In this document: positions 15,973-24,957 of the stretch, piece after piece
How the letters are laid out: each line of letters starts with the position of its first letter
Position numbering within the stretch: position 1 is the stretch's first letter
Assembly: GCA_910577675.1 (NCBI GenBank)
Contig: CAJTOR010000013.1
Span: 1-64,000, forward strand
Length of the DNA: 64,000 nucleotides
DNA from: an uncultured Lachnospiraceae bacterium
GTDB taxonomy: Bacteria; Bacillota; Clostridia; Lachnospirales; Lachnospiraceae
Direction: 5' to 3'
Translations under genes and position numbers: made by a program
Notes under the pieces: generated by a model
What the model was told of the DNA's origin: nothing
Databases searched by the model: none
What the model saw: only the letters and a program-made list of their open reading frames with translations

Positions 15973-16917
15973 ATGGATATTGCAAAGTGGAAAGACTTTC
16001 GGGACAGGGTTGTAAATAACTGTGCAAACGTAATTCTTGGCAAGGAGGATATTTCGGAGAAGCTTGCCGTGTGTTTTCTGTGCGGCGGGCATGTTCTTTT
16101 GGAGGATGTGCCGGGTACGGGAAAAACCATGCTGTTGCGCGCATTTGCTAAGACCATTGGCGGGGAGTTTAAGCGCATACAGTTTACGCCGGATATCATG
16201 CCGTCGGATGTGACCGGAATTAATTTTTTTAATATGAAAAGCGGGGAATTTGAACTGCGGAAAGGACCGATCTTTACAGATATCCTCCTTGCGGATGAGA
16301 TTAACCGCGCAACGCCCCGCACGCAGGCAAGCCTGCTTGAAGCGATGGCGGAGGGGCAGGTTACAATTGATTCAGAAACTTGTGCGATGACGCAGAATTT
16401 TATGGTGGCAGCAACACAGAACCCGCTTGAATCCCATGGCACATTTCCATTGCCTGAGGCGCAGCTTGACCGCTTTTTTATGCGGCTTTCACCGGGCTAT
16501 ATGCAGAGGGAGGATGAGATGAGGGTGATGGCGCGCGGAGGAGGGGCAGAAGGGTTAAAAGAACTTTTCTGTGTGGTTGTGGAGGACGAACTTTTGACAC
16601 TGAAGAAGGAGCGGTGCGGGATAACGGTTCATGAAACAGTGGCAGGATATATAATGGACATAATTGCTGCGACAAGGAACAGTGCAGAGATCAGGATTGG
16701 GGCATCCACGCGCGGGGCGATTGCCCTGTACGAAGCCTCGCAGGTATATGCGGCATTTTCCGGCAGGGATTATGTGATACCGGAGGATGTAAAAAAGCTT
16801 GCGCCATGCATTCTTGCGCACCGCCTGACATATCGGGGAGTTTTGCACCCGGGGGAGGGCGAGAGCACGTTTGTAAAGCTTTTGGAGCAGGTGGCTGTGC
16901 CGACGGAAAGTATCTGA
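15973..16917 (+). CDS. MoxR-family AAA ATPase
   Basis: A 314-residue cytosolic ATPase; ATG 15973 follows AGGAGGAAAAGG. It has Walker A DVPGTGKTMLLRAF, Walker B DILLADEINRATPRTQ, sensor-1 FMVAATQNP and the family signature PLPEAQLDRFFMR. MoxR proteins act as chaperone-like ATPases that help mature a partner complex, usually encoded beside DUF58 and transglutaminase/DUF4129 proteins. Here those partners (22536-24850) are 5.6 kb away, separated by a terminator and a nucleoside-salvage cassette. Confidence 0.9.
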   Translation: MDIAKWKDFRDRVVNNCANVILGKEDISEKLAVCFLCGGHVLLEDVPGTGKTMLLRAFAKTIGGEFKRIQFTPDIMPSDVTGINFFNMKSGEFELRKGPIFTDILLADEINRATPRTQASLLEAMAEGQVTIDSETCAMTQNFMVAATQNPLESHGTFPLPEAQLDRFFMRLSPGYMQREDEMRVMARGGGAEGLKELFCVVVEDELLTLKKERCGITVHETVAGYIMDIIAATRNSAEIRIGASTRGAIALYEASQVYAAFSGRDYVIPEDVKKLAPCILAHRLTYRGVLHPGEGESTFVKLLEQVAVPTESI

Positions 16918-16951
16918 GACAGTTTGCTGCGATAAGAGTGTGTTATAGTAC

Positions 16952-17007
16952 AAAAAGTAAGGGGAACCGGATTAACCCAGTGTTTTCGGTTTCCCTTACT
17001 TTTTTTA
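16952..17007 (+). terminator. Terminator after moxR
   Basis: A long near-perfect stem (AAAAAGTAAGGGG-AACCG with CGGTT-TCCCTTACTTTTT) ends in seven T. It isolates moxR from the operon beyond. Confidence 0.85.
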
Positions 17008-17116
17008 TTGCCATTGAAATATTAATATAAAGAAATAAAAGGCGAGATTATACAATATGCACAAAATATTGGGTTGAATTTTGTGACATATTATTCGAGA
17101 AATCAATAAAAATCAG

Positions 17117-17145
17117 TTGACAGTCTTTAGAATCCGTGATATTAT
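17117..17145 (+). promoter_or_regulatory. Promoter of the nucleoside-salvage operon
   Basis: TTGACA (17117-17122), 17-bp spacer, TATTAT (17140-17145). The predicted start of transcription near 17152 lies just before the first LacI-type operator. The leader to the first gene is about 230 nt and AT-rich. Confidence 0.8.
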
Positions 17146-17159
17146 ACAATCAAGCTAAA

Positions 17160-17177
17160 TGATAAAACGTTTTAGCA
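17160..17177. promoter_or_regulatory. LacI-type operator O1
   Basis: TGATAAAACGTTTTAGCA: a CG-centred palindrome with core TAAAACGTTTTA, the usual form for LacI/GalR repressors. It begins about 8 bp after the predicted transcription start, where bound repressor would block initiation. The LacI-family gene at 21481 is the natural candidate. Confidence 0.7.
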
Positions 17178-17186
17178 AAACATATC

Positions 17187-17202
17187 GTCCCAATTGCGGG
17201 AC
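17187..17202. repeat. Small inverted repeat between the two operators
   Basis: GTCCC-AATTGC-GGGAC, flanked by ATAT on both sides and followed by ATATTTTT. It could be a weak attenuator stem or a third protein site; the arms are too short to decide. Confidence 0.4.
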
Positions 17203-17218
17203 ATATTTTTGAACAAGT

Positions 17219-17236
17219 TGGTAAAACGATTTATCA
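17219..17236. promoter_or_regulatory. LacI-type operator O2
   Basis: TGGTAAAACGATTTATCA, the same CG-centred pattern as the site at 17160, with centres 59 bp apart. Two sites allow cooperative or looping repression. Confidence 0.65.
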
Positions 17237-17382
17237 AAAAAGATTTTTTGATTAAAGCATTTCCCTGCATTATTTTTGTATAATGCGGCAAATTATTAAG
17301 GAAAAGATATTGGAGTTTTCCAGACAGGTTTGCGAGGGCATTTATTTAAATAAGCCTTGGAAGTTATGCGGTGGAGGTTATG

Positions 17383-17808
17383 ATGGAGAAGTATTGCATA
17401 GAAAGAAACGCCCTTACCCCGGAAATCTATGAAAATCTCCGGGCGAAAGTTTCGCTGCAGTATTATGGAAGGGAGGATGTCGAGGAAGCGCTGGCACACA
17501 CATTGTTTTCGGTTGTCATCAGGGAAGGGCAGGTTCCGGTCGGGATTGGAAGGATTGTCGGGGATGGAAGAATTGTTTTCTTTATCAAGGATGTGGTGGT
17601 GGAACCATCCAGGCAGCACATGGGGATCGGGCGCATGATTATGGAGGAGCTGATGGGATATATCAGGCAGCACGGCTGCCCCAACGCTTATGCCGGGCTG
17701 ATGGCACTGACAGGGAAGGAGGGGTTTTACGAAAAATTTGGTTTCCGTGTCCGTCCGCATGAAGGGCAGGGAAGCGGGATGACGCAGCTTGTAAATACGC
17801 CATCTTAA
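17383..17808 (+). CDS. GNAT-family acetyltransferase, first gene of nucleoside operon
   Basis: A 141-residue acetyltransferase. ATG 17383 sits five bases after GGAGG; the overlapping ATG at 17380 and GTG at 17371 are worse placed. The acetyl-CoA site is VVVEPSRQHMGIGRMIMEELMGYI, and FYEKFGFRVRP is the usual GNAT beta-6/beta-7 end. It is the first gene after the LacI-controlled promoter and is followed by ribokinase, so it belongs to the same regulon, but what it acetylates in nucleoside use is not evident. Confidence 0.8.
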   Translation: MEKYCIERNALTPEIYENLRAKVSLQYYGREDVEEALAHTLFSVVIREGQVPVGIGRIVGDGRIVFFIKDVVVEPSRQHMGIGRMIMEELMGYIRQHGCPNAYAGLMALTGKEGFYEKFGFRVRPHEGQGSGMTQLVNTPS

Positions 17809-17922
17809 AGGGGAAAGGCCATCTGTCCGGTTTAAGCTTCTGGCAGGAAAACTGATAAATGGCATGGATAGGAAGCAAACTGCCAGACTGGGCAGAGAAA
17901 TGAAAGGAGGAGAAATGGGGAA

Positions 17923-18819
17923 ATGAAACAGGTTATTGTGTTTGGGAGCCTGAATATGGATCTCACTATCCGGTGTGAAAGGATGCCGCAGCAGGGAGAG
18001 ACAGTGGAGGGCAGCAATTTCTTAAATAACCCTGGCGGCAAGGGGGGAAACCAGGCTGTGGCAGCGGCAAAATTCGGCGCACCAACAAAGATGATTGCCT
18101 GCGTGGGGCAGGATGTATTTGGCAGGAAGCTCCTTGAAGTATTGCAGAGTTACCGCGTGGACTGCGGGGAGATCAGGGAGAGTGAAACCGGGCAGACGGG
18201 GGTGGCAATAATCACCTGCCACGAGGGTGATAACCGGATTATCCTAAGTCCCGGCACGAACCATGAATTGAAGGCAGCGGATGTAAGGGAAGCTCTTTCA
18301 CGTATCGCTGTGCCGGGGGATATCTTTATGACGCAGTATGAATGTGAGCAGAATACGGTGCTTGCCTCGCTGGAATATGCTAAGGAGATTGGGATGTACA
18401 CGATTTTTAATCCTGCACCGGCAAAGATTATCCCTGAAAAATACTATCCTTTCATTGATCTTCTGGTCGTCAACCAGACGGAGGCAGAATACCAGACAGG
18501 AATCTTCCCGCAGGAGGAAGAGAGCTGCAAGCAGGCAATTGAGAGTATGCAGCGCATGGGGGCGAAGCAGGTGATTATTACCCTGGGCAGCCGCGGAAGT
18601 ATTTTTAATGCCGGGGAGTCCTTGCACAGTGTTCCGGCGGAGCGCGTGGAAGTCGTTGATACAACGGCGGCGGGCGATACTTTTATCGGTGTGCTGGCAG
18701 CGTGTCTTGCGGAGGGAAAGGAGATCGAGGAAAGCGTGCGCTATGCGACGAAGGCAGCAGCGCTTACCATTATGCGGTATGGGGCGCAGCAGGCAATCCC
18801 TTACAGGGACGAAGTGTAA
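17923..18819 (+). CDS. rbsK: Ribokinase (PfkB family)
   Basis: A 298-residue sugar kinase, normal length, starting VFGSLNMDLTIRCERMPQQGET with the PfkB substrate-binding start. The first PfkB signature (NNPGGKGGNQAVAAAKFGAP) and the second with the catalytic base and anion hole (VDTTAAGDTFIGVLAA) are intact. It phosphorylates D-ribose to ribose 5-phosphate with ATP. Followed by a nucleoside hydrolase, it takes the ribose released from nucleosides to the pentose phosphate pathway. AAAGGAGGAG precedes the gene; the ATG is at 17923. Confidence 0.92.
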   Translation: MKQVIVFGSLNMDLTIRCERMPQQGETVEGSNFLNNPGGKGGNQAVAAAKFGAPTKMIACVGQDVFGRKLLEVLQSYRVDCGEIRESETGQTGVAIITCHEGDNRIILSPGTNHELKAADVREALSRIAVPGDIFMTQYECEQNTVLASLEYAKEIGMYTIFNPAPAKIIPEKYYPFIDLLVVNQTEAEYQTGIFPQEEESCKQAIESMQRMGAKQVIITLGSRGSIFNAGESLHSVPAERVEVVDTTAAGDTFIGVLAACLAEGKEIEESVRYATKAAALTIMRYGAQQAIPYRDEV

Positions 18820-18884
18820 AAAGGAATGGGCAGGAGTCCTGGTTAAAGGATTGCTGGATTAGCAAAGAATAAAAGGAGGATATT

Positions 18885-19805
18885 ATGAGTAAAAGACCGA
18901 TTATTATTGACACGGATCCGGGGATTGACGACGCGCTCGCGATTGCGATTGCCCTATTTTCAGAGGAACTTGATGTAAAGCTGATTACGACTGTGGCGGG
19001 GAATGTATCGCTTGATAAGGTGACAAACAATGCACTGCGCCTGCTCGCGTTTTTTGGCAAGGACGTGCCGGTGGCGGCCGGGGCGGCACAGCCTTTGATC
19101 TGTGAGCTGGTGGATGCTTCCAATGTGCACGGGGCAAGCGGGATGGAAGGGTTTGATTTCCCGGAGCCGAAGAAGGAACTGTTGTTAAAAGAGAATGCGG
19201 TGAACGCGATGTACCGCACCATTATGGAGAGCGAGGAGCCAATCACACTGATGCCGATTGCGCCGCTCACCAATATCGCCCTCCTGTTTGCGGTTTATCC
19301 TGAGGTAAAGGAAAAGATCAGCGAGATTGTACTGATGGGTGGTTCCGCATCCAGGGGTAACAAGGGCGTTATGTCCGAGTTTAATATTGCGACCGACCCG
19401 GAAGCAGCGAAGATGGTATTTTCCTCCGGTGTTCCGATTGTGATGGCGGGGCTTGATGTGGGCTGGAATGCGCTTGTGATGCCGGAAGATACGCAAAAAC
19501 TCCCGGAGCTTGGCGAGGTTGGAAAAATGGCTCATTGCCTGTTTAAAAAGTACCGCGGAGGAACTTTTAATACCGGACTTAAAATGTATGATAGCTGCGC
19601 GGTTGCCTACCTGTTATGCCCGGAACTGTTTACAGTGGTGGAAACCTATGTGGATGTGGAACTAGCCGGGACAATGACCGCGGGCTGCACGCTGGTTGAC
19701 TTAAAGGGCTATCTAAAGAAGGAACCGAACGCGAAGGTATGTATGGAGATTGACCAGGAAAGATTCCGCACCTGGTTCCTTGAAGCGGTCGGAAGGTGCA
19801 GATAA
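18885..19805 (+). CDS. Nucleoside hydrolase (IunH/Rih family)
   Basis: A 306-residue enzyme that splits ribonucleosides into free base and ribose. The Ca-binding N-terminal signature IIIDTDPGIDDALAIAIAL is complete, TIAPLTN-type TLMPIAPLTNIALL and the later VLMGGSASRGNKG and FNIATDPEAAKMVF match the family. AAAAGGAGG precedes ATG 18885. Placed between ribokinase and a permease, it supplies ribose to rbsK and a base for salvage. Whether it prefers purines or pyrimidines cannot be read from the sequence. Confidence 0.93.
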   Translation: MSKRPIIIDTDPGIDDALAIAIALFSEELDVKLITTVAGNVSLDKVTNNALRLLAFFGKDVPVAAGAAQPLICELVDASNVHGASGMEGFDFPEPKKELLLKENAVNAMYRTIMESEEPITLMPIAPLTNIALLFAVYPEVKEKISEIVLMGGSASRGNKGVMSEFNIATDPEAAKMVFSSGVPIVMAGLDVGWNALVMPEDTQKLPELGEVGKMAHCLFKKYRGGTFNTGLKMYDSCAVAYLLCPELFTVVETYVDVELAGTMTAGCTLVDLKGYLKKEPNAKVCMEIDQERFRTWFLEAVGRCR

Positions 19806-19849
19806 ATTAGTGAAAGTAAGCCGCATCCTGCGGCAGAACGGAGGAAAGT

Positions 19850-21265
19850 ATGGAAACAGCAATTATGTATATTGCGGCAATCGTATCCGTCGCCCTGGTC
19901 GTCTTTATGCTGATCAAAAAGATGGACATTAAAATAACGCTCTTTGTTATCGGTATCATCCTGATGTATATCGGTATGGCGTGCGGCAATACCATTGGCG
20001 GAGGGGAATTCTCCACGACCGGTATGGCTTGGCTTGACCCGTTAAAAGCCATTGCAGACCAGTTTAAATCAACAATCAGCTCGGCGGGCTTTATCATCCT
20101 GATCCTTGGCGGGTACTCGTCCTACATGAGCGCGATTAAGGCAAACAATGTAACCGTCAGCGTGCTGACAAAACCGATTGGGAAAATCAAGTCCGTATAT
20201 ATCCTTGTCCCGGTTGTATTCCTGATTGGAAACCTTTTGTCGCTCGTTGTGCCAAGCGCATCGAACCTTGCCATCATCCTGCTTGCCACATTGTATCCGA
20301 TTATGATCCAGGCAGGCATGAGCACGCTGACCGCAGCGGGTATTATCGCAACCACCGCGACTGTTATGCCGACACCTCTCGGCTCCGATAATGTCGCTAT
20401 CGCGGCAGAACTTGCAAACACCGCGGAATTTGCGGGGCTTACGGCAAGTGATTATGTGTTCCGCTACCATGCGGTAGTTTCCGTCCCGACCCTGTTTGTT
20501 ATGGCGGCCGTACATTATTTCTGGCAGAAGTGGATGGATAAAAAGGATAAAAAAGGAAACAGTGAACTTAGCAATAAAGCGGAAGTTGAGAAGATTGAGG
20601 GCGGTGCGCTTTTCCGCACAGTTTATGCAATCCTGCCGCTGCTGCCAATCCTTATGTTGATCCTTGTTTTTGCCATCCAGAAAATTACCGGCGCAACCAT
20701 TAATCTCAGTGTTGAGGTAGCAACCCTGTTCTCCTTTGTTATTGCGATTATCTGTGAACTTGTAAGAAACCGCAGCGCGAGAAAGACTCTCGATGAAACG
20801 GAAACCTTCTTTAAGGGCATGGGCGGCGCGATGCCAATCGTTGCACTGCTTGTGGCAGGTACCGTATTCGTTACCGGGTTAAAGACCATCGGCCTGATTG
20901 CGGCATTGCAGGAGGCAATGACCGGTTTGCAGGGTTCCGGTCTCGGTTTCGTCCTTCCGTTAATCCTTGTTGCACTGACCGCACTGATCGTACTTTTAAG
21001 TGGTTCCGGCACGGCACTCTTTTTTGCGATGGTACCGCTTATGGTACCGCTTGCGGCAGCGGCTGGCATCAGCGTGCTCGCAGTATCCGTCCCGATGGGG
21101 CTTGCAGGAAATCTGCTCCGCGCCGTATCGCCAGTGTCCGCAGTGGTCATGATCGTGGCGGGGTCAGTAAAGAGGGAACCGCTCGAGATTGTAAAGCGGA
21201 CCTCCGTCCCGATGATTGCCGGCGTGGTATTTATGTTCGTGCTCTCGCTGATTATGTTCCTGTAA
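19850..21265 (+). CDS. DcuC/YfcC-like secondary transporter, probable nucleoside permease
   Basis: A 471-residue protein with about 12 membrane helices and little else. The overall pattern and motifs such as LLSLVVPSASNLAIILLATLY, MPTPLGSDN and AGNLLRAVSPVSAVVMIVAG fit the DcuC (C4-dicarboxylate carrier) family. The operon is otherwise a ribonucleoside-degradation set with no other transporter, so a nucleoside or ribose substrate is more likely than dicarboxylate (inference). GGAGGAAAGT precedes the ATG. A strong terminator follows. Confidence 0.8.
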   Translation: METAIMYIAAIVSVALVVFMLIKKMDIKITLFVIGIILMYIGMACGNTIGGGEFSTTGMAWLDPLKAIADQFKSTISSAGFIILILGGYSSYMSAIKANNVTVSVLTKPIGKIKSVYILVPVVFLIGNLLSLVVPSASNLAIILLATLYPIMIQAGMSTLTAAGIIATTATVMPTPLGSDNVAIAAELANTAEFAGLTASDYVFRYHAVVSVPTLFVMAAVHYFWQKWMDKKDKKGNSELSNKAEVEKIEGGALFRTVYAILPLLPILMLILVFAIQKITGATINLSVEVATLFSFVIAIICELVRNRSARKTLDETETFFKGMGGAMPIVALLVAGTVFVTGLKTIGLIAALQEAMTGLQGSGLGFVLPLILVALTALIVLLSGSGTALFFAMVPLMVPLAAAAGISVLAVSVPMGLAGNLLRAVSPVSAVVMIVAGSVKREPLEIVKRTSVPMIAGVVFMFVLSLIMFL

Positions 21266-21311
21266 TGGCGGACACTCACTTTAGTAACAAAAAAATATTC
21301 GGCTAAAGAAT

Positions 21312-21345
21312 AAAAAAGCAAGGGTAAATCCCTTGCTTTTTTGTT
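21312..21345 (+). terminator. Terminator of the nucleoside operon
   Basis: AAAAAAGCAAGGG-TAAAT-CCCTTGCTTTTTT, a perfect 13-bp stem with a T tract. Confidence 0.9.
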
Positions 21346-21430
21346 CTTTTAGGGATAAAATGTTAGGCAAGGATTTTTGTGCAAGAAAATGTAAAATAAT
21401 GGAAATCAGTGGCGCAAAAAAACTATTTTG

Positions 21431-21470
21431 CCCGGCTGTTGATATGGGGCAGAAAAAGTGCACAGCCGGG
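21431..21470 (+). promoter_or_regulatory. Hairpin abutting the lacI-family ribosome-binding site
   Basis: CCCGGCTGT (21431-21439) pairs perfectly with ACAGCCGGG (21462-21470), and the Shine-Dalgarno AAGGAGGGG starts at the next base. The stem leaves the site free but could protect the message or present the site. Confidence 0.5.
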
Positions 21471-21480
21471 AAGGAGGGGT

Positions 21481-22539
21481 ATGGAGAATTTAAAGAAAAA
21501 AGTTACCATTAAGGATATTGCAAGGGAAGCGGGAATTTCACCCGCGGCTGTCTCACTGATCTTAAATAATAAACCGTGCAGGATTTCGGACGAGAAAAAG
21601 AAGCTGGTCAAAGAGGTGGCGAGGAAGAAAAACTATGTGGTAAACCAGGCTGCAAAAAGCCTGGCAACAAGGAAGTCACAGATGCTTGCGCTGATTTTGC
21701 CCGATATTGAAAATACTTTTTTTTCATCCCTTGCCAAACAGATTGAAAATCGGTGCAGGGCGAACGGGTATTCGCTGATTATTGCGAGTTCCGATGACAG
21801 CAGGGAAAACGACAGGAAGCTTTTGCGCGTTTTGGAATCCCGCGGGGTGGATGGGATTTTTCTGATTCTAAGCATGGAATCCCTGGAGGATGTGAAGGAA
21901 CTTTTGGATGAGCTTTCGCTGCTTACCATGCCCTATGTGATGATTGACCGCACGCTGCCGGGGCTTGGCTGCGCCAGGGTTAGCTTTGACCATGAGCAGG
22001 GCGGGTATCTGGCGGCGGAATACCTGATTAAAAAAGGGCATAGAAAGATTGGCTGCGTGTACCGCGACGACAAGGAGGGGAGCGGGAAAAACCGTCTGGT
22101 CGGGTATATGCGCGCACTTAAAAAATATGGGATACCCGTGCGCGAGGAATATTTAAAGAAGGGGGATTATCGTATGGAAAGCGGTTACCTCGCGGCAAAA
22201 GCACTTCTTTCAACGGATTCAACCGCTACATTTGTCTGCAATGATATGATGACACTTGGATTTTTGCGCAGGCTCTATGAGGAGGGATACAAAATCCCGG
22301 AGGATTATTCCATTGTAAGTTACGACGATTCCCTGAAAAATTATCTGCTTGGCGTGGAGCTTACCACGGTAGTACAGGATATCAGGATGCTTGCCGAGGA
22401 GGCGTGCTGTCTGCTTTTTAAGAGGCTTTGCGGCGAGGAGGATTTAATGCAGAGTTTGATTTTAACACCCAGGCTTACGGTGCGGGGCAGCGTGTGCGAG
22501 AGGCATGATGGGGCGGGGATGATCGGAGGGAAGATATGA
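21481..22539 (+). CDS. LacI-family transcriptional repressor, probable nucleoside/ribose regulator
   Basis: A 352-residue regulator; ATG 21481 follows AAGGAGGGGT. The N-terminal LacI helix-turn-helix is VTIKDIAREAGISPAAVSLILNN with the hinge region after it, and the rest is a type I periplasmic-binding-like ligand domain (LILPDIENTFFSSLAKQIEN..., GHRKIGCVY, FVCNDMMTLGFLR). It lies directly behind the nucleoside operon, whose promoter carries two CG-centred palindromes typical of this family. The stop codon overlaps the DUF58 start (ATGA), so it also leads a second transcript. The effector is probably ribose or a nucleoside breakdown product (inference). Confidence 0.85.
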   Translation: MENLKKKVTIKDIAREAGISPAAVSLILNNKPCRISDEKKKLVKEVARKKNYVVNQAAKSLATRKSQMLALILPDIENTFFSSLAKQIENRCRANGYSLIIASSDDSRENDRKLLRVLESRGVDGIFLILSMESLEDVKELLDELSLLTMPYVMIDRTLPGLGCARVSFDHEQGGYLAAEYLIKKGHRKIGCVYRDDKEGSGKNRLVGYMRALKKYGIPVREEYLKKGDYRMESGYLAAKALLSTDSTATFVCNDMMTLGFLRRLYEEGYKIPEDYSIVSYDDSLKNYLLGVELTTVVQDIRMLAEEACCLLFKRLCGEEDLMQSLILTPRLTVRGSVCERHDGAGMIGGKI

Positions 22540-23633
22540 TTCTGTTTTTGTTTTTTGTGGTTGCATTGGCACTTTTGCTTGAGAAAATCTCCTTAAACCT
22601 GCCGGTGCGCAATGTCCGCTACCATATTGGCGCGTCCAAGTATAGCGTGGAGCAGGGGGAAAAATTTTATATAGTAACCACAATAGAAAACCGCACAAAA
22701 CATAATATCTCCTATCTGCGCATAAAGGAGAGGATTCCGTCATGCGTGCGCCTGTGCGGTGAGGAGGGGATTGTCAGCGAGGAGGAGGGGGAGCACACTC
22801 TTTTTGTCCGCAAATATGAGAGGGTAAAGCGCTCCATCCCGGTCGTTTCCTACCTGAGGGGGGTGCACCCGTTCGGAAAGAGTGAGCTGTCCTTCGGGGA
22901 TTTTCTTGGGATACGGGAGATTTCCTGCGAGAAGGAACCGACGGATAAGATATTAGTCTACCCGCGCCGGATTGAGAGCGAGAAACTTGACCGGATTGTA
23001 AATGATTTGATGGGGGATATCACAGCAAAAAGTTTTTTGCATGAAGATCCGCTGCTTGTCAGGGGATACCGGGAATATACGGGGAGGGAGCCGCTAAAGT
23101 CAATCAGTTTTTTGCAGAGTGCAAAATGTATGCAACTGATGGTGAAGGAATTTGACCACACGCGCACGCCGGTGGCAAATATCCTCTTTGATGTGGAATT
23201 CCTCGGGGATTTTGACCATTATTTTGAACAGAGGGAAACCCAGTTTTCACTGGCGCGCATGATTTGTGAGAGCTTTGTGGAGAGGGGGATCCACCACCGG
23301 ATTATCACTAATATGTGTTACCCCGAAATGGAAACGCGGGGTGTGAATGTGGTGGAGGGGGCGGGAAGCGGTGGCTTTTCAAGGATTCTTGACCTTTTAA
23401 GTATCGCGTCCGGCGCGGCGGTCTGTTCAAGTGGGGAATTGCTTTCCTATGCAAAAGAGTATTTTTGTGAGGGGGCATTTCTATATATTGCACAGCGGGA
23501 CTGCCCGGAGGTAAGGGAGGAACTGGGACGATATTTCCCGGGGGAAGAAGGAGTGCTATACACCTTCTTTGGCTCGGAGTATGAGGAAGATTACAGGGCG
23601 GGGGCGGAGGAAAAAGAAGGAGGGGCAGCATGA
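22536..23633 (+). CDS. DUF58 domain protein
   Basis: A 365-residue protein with one or two N-terminal membrane helices, then a beta-rich domain and a von Willebrand-like DUF58 region with the signature RGYREYTGREPLKSISFLQSAK. DUF58 proteins partner with MoxR ATPases in envelope-linked complexes. ATG 22536 overlaps the lacI-family stop, and its own stop overlaps the start of the next gene (ATGA both times), so the three genes are translationally coupled. Confidence 0.85.
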   Translation: MILFLFFVVALALLLEKISLNLPVRNVRYHIGASKYSVEQGEKFYIVTTIENRTKHNISYLRIKERIPSCVRLCGEEGIVSEEEGEHTLFVRKYERVKRSIPVVSYLRGVHPFGKSELSFGDFLGIREISCEKEPTDKILVYPRRIESEKLDRIVNDLMGDITAKSFLHEDPLLVRGYREYTGREPLKSISFLQSAKCMQLMVKEFDHTRTPVANILFDVEFLGDFDHYFEQRETQFSLARMICESFVERGIHHRIITNMCYPEMETRGVNVVEGAGSGGFSRILDLLSIASGAAVCSSGELLSYAKEYFCEGAFLYIAQRDCPEVREELGRYFPGEEGVLYTFFGSEYEEDYRAGAEEKEGGAA

Positions 23634-24850
23634 TTATCACTTTTTATAACGTGGTCTTTGGGATCGCCTGTTATTATGGGGTGGTCGCGTTTGCGTTTCG
23701 ATATCTGGGGGGACTAAACCATATTGTTGACCCATTTTCCTTTGCACTTTTAATCATTGCCGCAGCATTTTTTGCCATGGCTGAGGTTTCGCGGGAACGG
23801 GGGAAAATTTTTCGTTTTATTTCGCTGATTTTGCCGGTTTTTGCACTTTTGTGGAACCATCAGCTTATTGGGATGCTCGAATTTATCCCGCCGTGGGGGT
23901 ATCTTTTATATCTGGCGTTCAGGAAACCGCGCTCATTGTCCCACTATTATTTTATGGCGGATTTTTCGCACCTTCTATGGATTTTTTTCGGCATGGGGAT
24001 GTTTTTGCTGTTTTCGCCCGACAGGGGGATTGCAGCGCTTTATGAAGCTGCGCCCTACCTGGTTATTTTCCTGACTGCCGGTGTGTTCCTTTTGCAGGCA
24101 CTGCGCCATAAAAAGGGCGGGGTGGGTAAGAGGTTTGCAAAAAACCAGGGTGGACAGGCGGCCGTGTTTTTTCTGTTTTGCCTTCTTATGTCCGCGGGTG
24201 GGCTTATGACATTCCTTGAGAATGTCCTGTTAAAGAAAATGCTGCTTCCGGCGGGGATGTTCCTTCTAAACCATGCCCTTGCACTTGTGCAGTACCTTAT
24301 ACAGCGGCTCTTTAGGAAAAGCGGGGGGAATTCAAAAAAAGATTTTGCAGACTATCTGGAATATGTGGAAAAGCAAGTGCAGAAAAAACCGGCGGGACCG
24401 GAAGCAGAGCGGCTTCCAGTGCCGCCGGAGACCCCGCCGATGGAAATTAATTACGTGCTTGTCGGTGTGGTGGTTGCCGTGCTGGCAGCAGTTGTTATTT
24501 TTTTCCTGCTTCGCTCCGGGACAAAGAAGCTGGTGCGGCAAAGCGCAGCCGTGATCGAGCGCGAGGCGTTAAGACCGGAGGGGGCAGTAAAGCGCCGTGC
24601 AAGGCGGGATAGCGGGGAATTGATAAGGGGCTATTACCGGAAGTTTATGTGGGTGATGGATGGGGCGGCGAACAGGATAAAACCGCAGGATACAACACAA
24701 AAGATCGGGGAAAGATATCTTAAAGGAAGAAAAGGCGCGGAATCTGCCGTGGAGGAGTTTACGGAAATTTACCGGAAACAGAGGTATCGCGGCGGGGAAT
24801 ATGACGCAAAGCGCATGAAGATTTTACTTGATTATTTAAAAAAAATGTGA
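23630..24850 (+). CDS. Membrane protein with DUF4129-like C-terminus (MoxR/DUF58 partner)
   Basis: A 406-residue protein: about seven membrane helices in residues 1-240, a Pro-rich loop, another helix at ~275-298, and a cytoplasmic C-terminus with IRGYYRKFMWVMDGAANRIKPQDTTQKIGERY and a closing FTEIYRKQRYRGGEYD, which is the DUF4129 pattern seen at the end of transglutaminase-like partners of MoxR/DUF58. The transglutaminase domain itself is not present here. Coupled by ATGA overlap to the DUF58 gene. No terminator is obvious before gpmI. Confidence 0.7.
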   Translation: MIITFYNVVFGIACYYGVVAFAFRYLGGLNHIVDPFSFALLIIAAAFFAMAEVSRERGKIFRFISLILPVFALLWNHQLIGMLEFIPPWGYLLYLAFRKPRSLSHYYFMADFSHLLWIFFGMGMFLLFSPDRGIAALYEAAPYLVIFLTAGVFLLQALRHKKGGVGKRFAKNQGGQAAVFFLFCLLMSAGGLMTFLENVLLKKMLLPAGMFLLNHALALVQYLIQRLFRKSGGNSKKDFADYLEYVEKQVQKKPAGPEAERLPVPPETPPMEINYVLVGVVVAVLAAVVIFFLLRSGTKKLVRQSAAVIEREALRPEGAVKRRARRDSGELIRGYYRKFMWVMDGAANRIKPQDTTQKIGERYLKGRKGAESAVEEFTEIYRKQRYRGGEYDAKRMKILLDYLKKM

Positions 24851-24957
24851 GAAAATATATAAGGCAGTTATGTAATTGGCAGAAAATCCCGGAGAGCTAA
24901 GCTGCGCGGCGCACCCGCATAACCGCAAAAATAATAAGTCGCAGCAAGGAGGCAATT

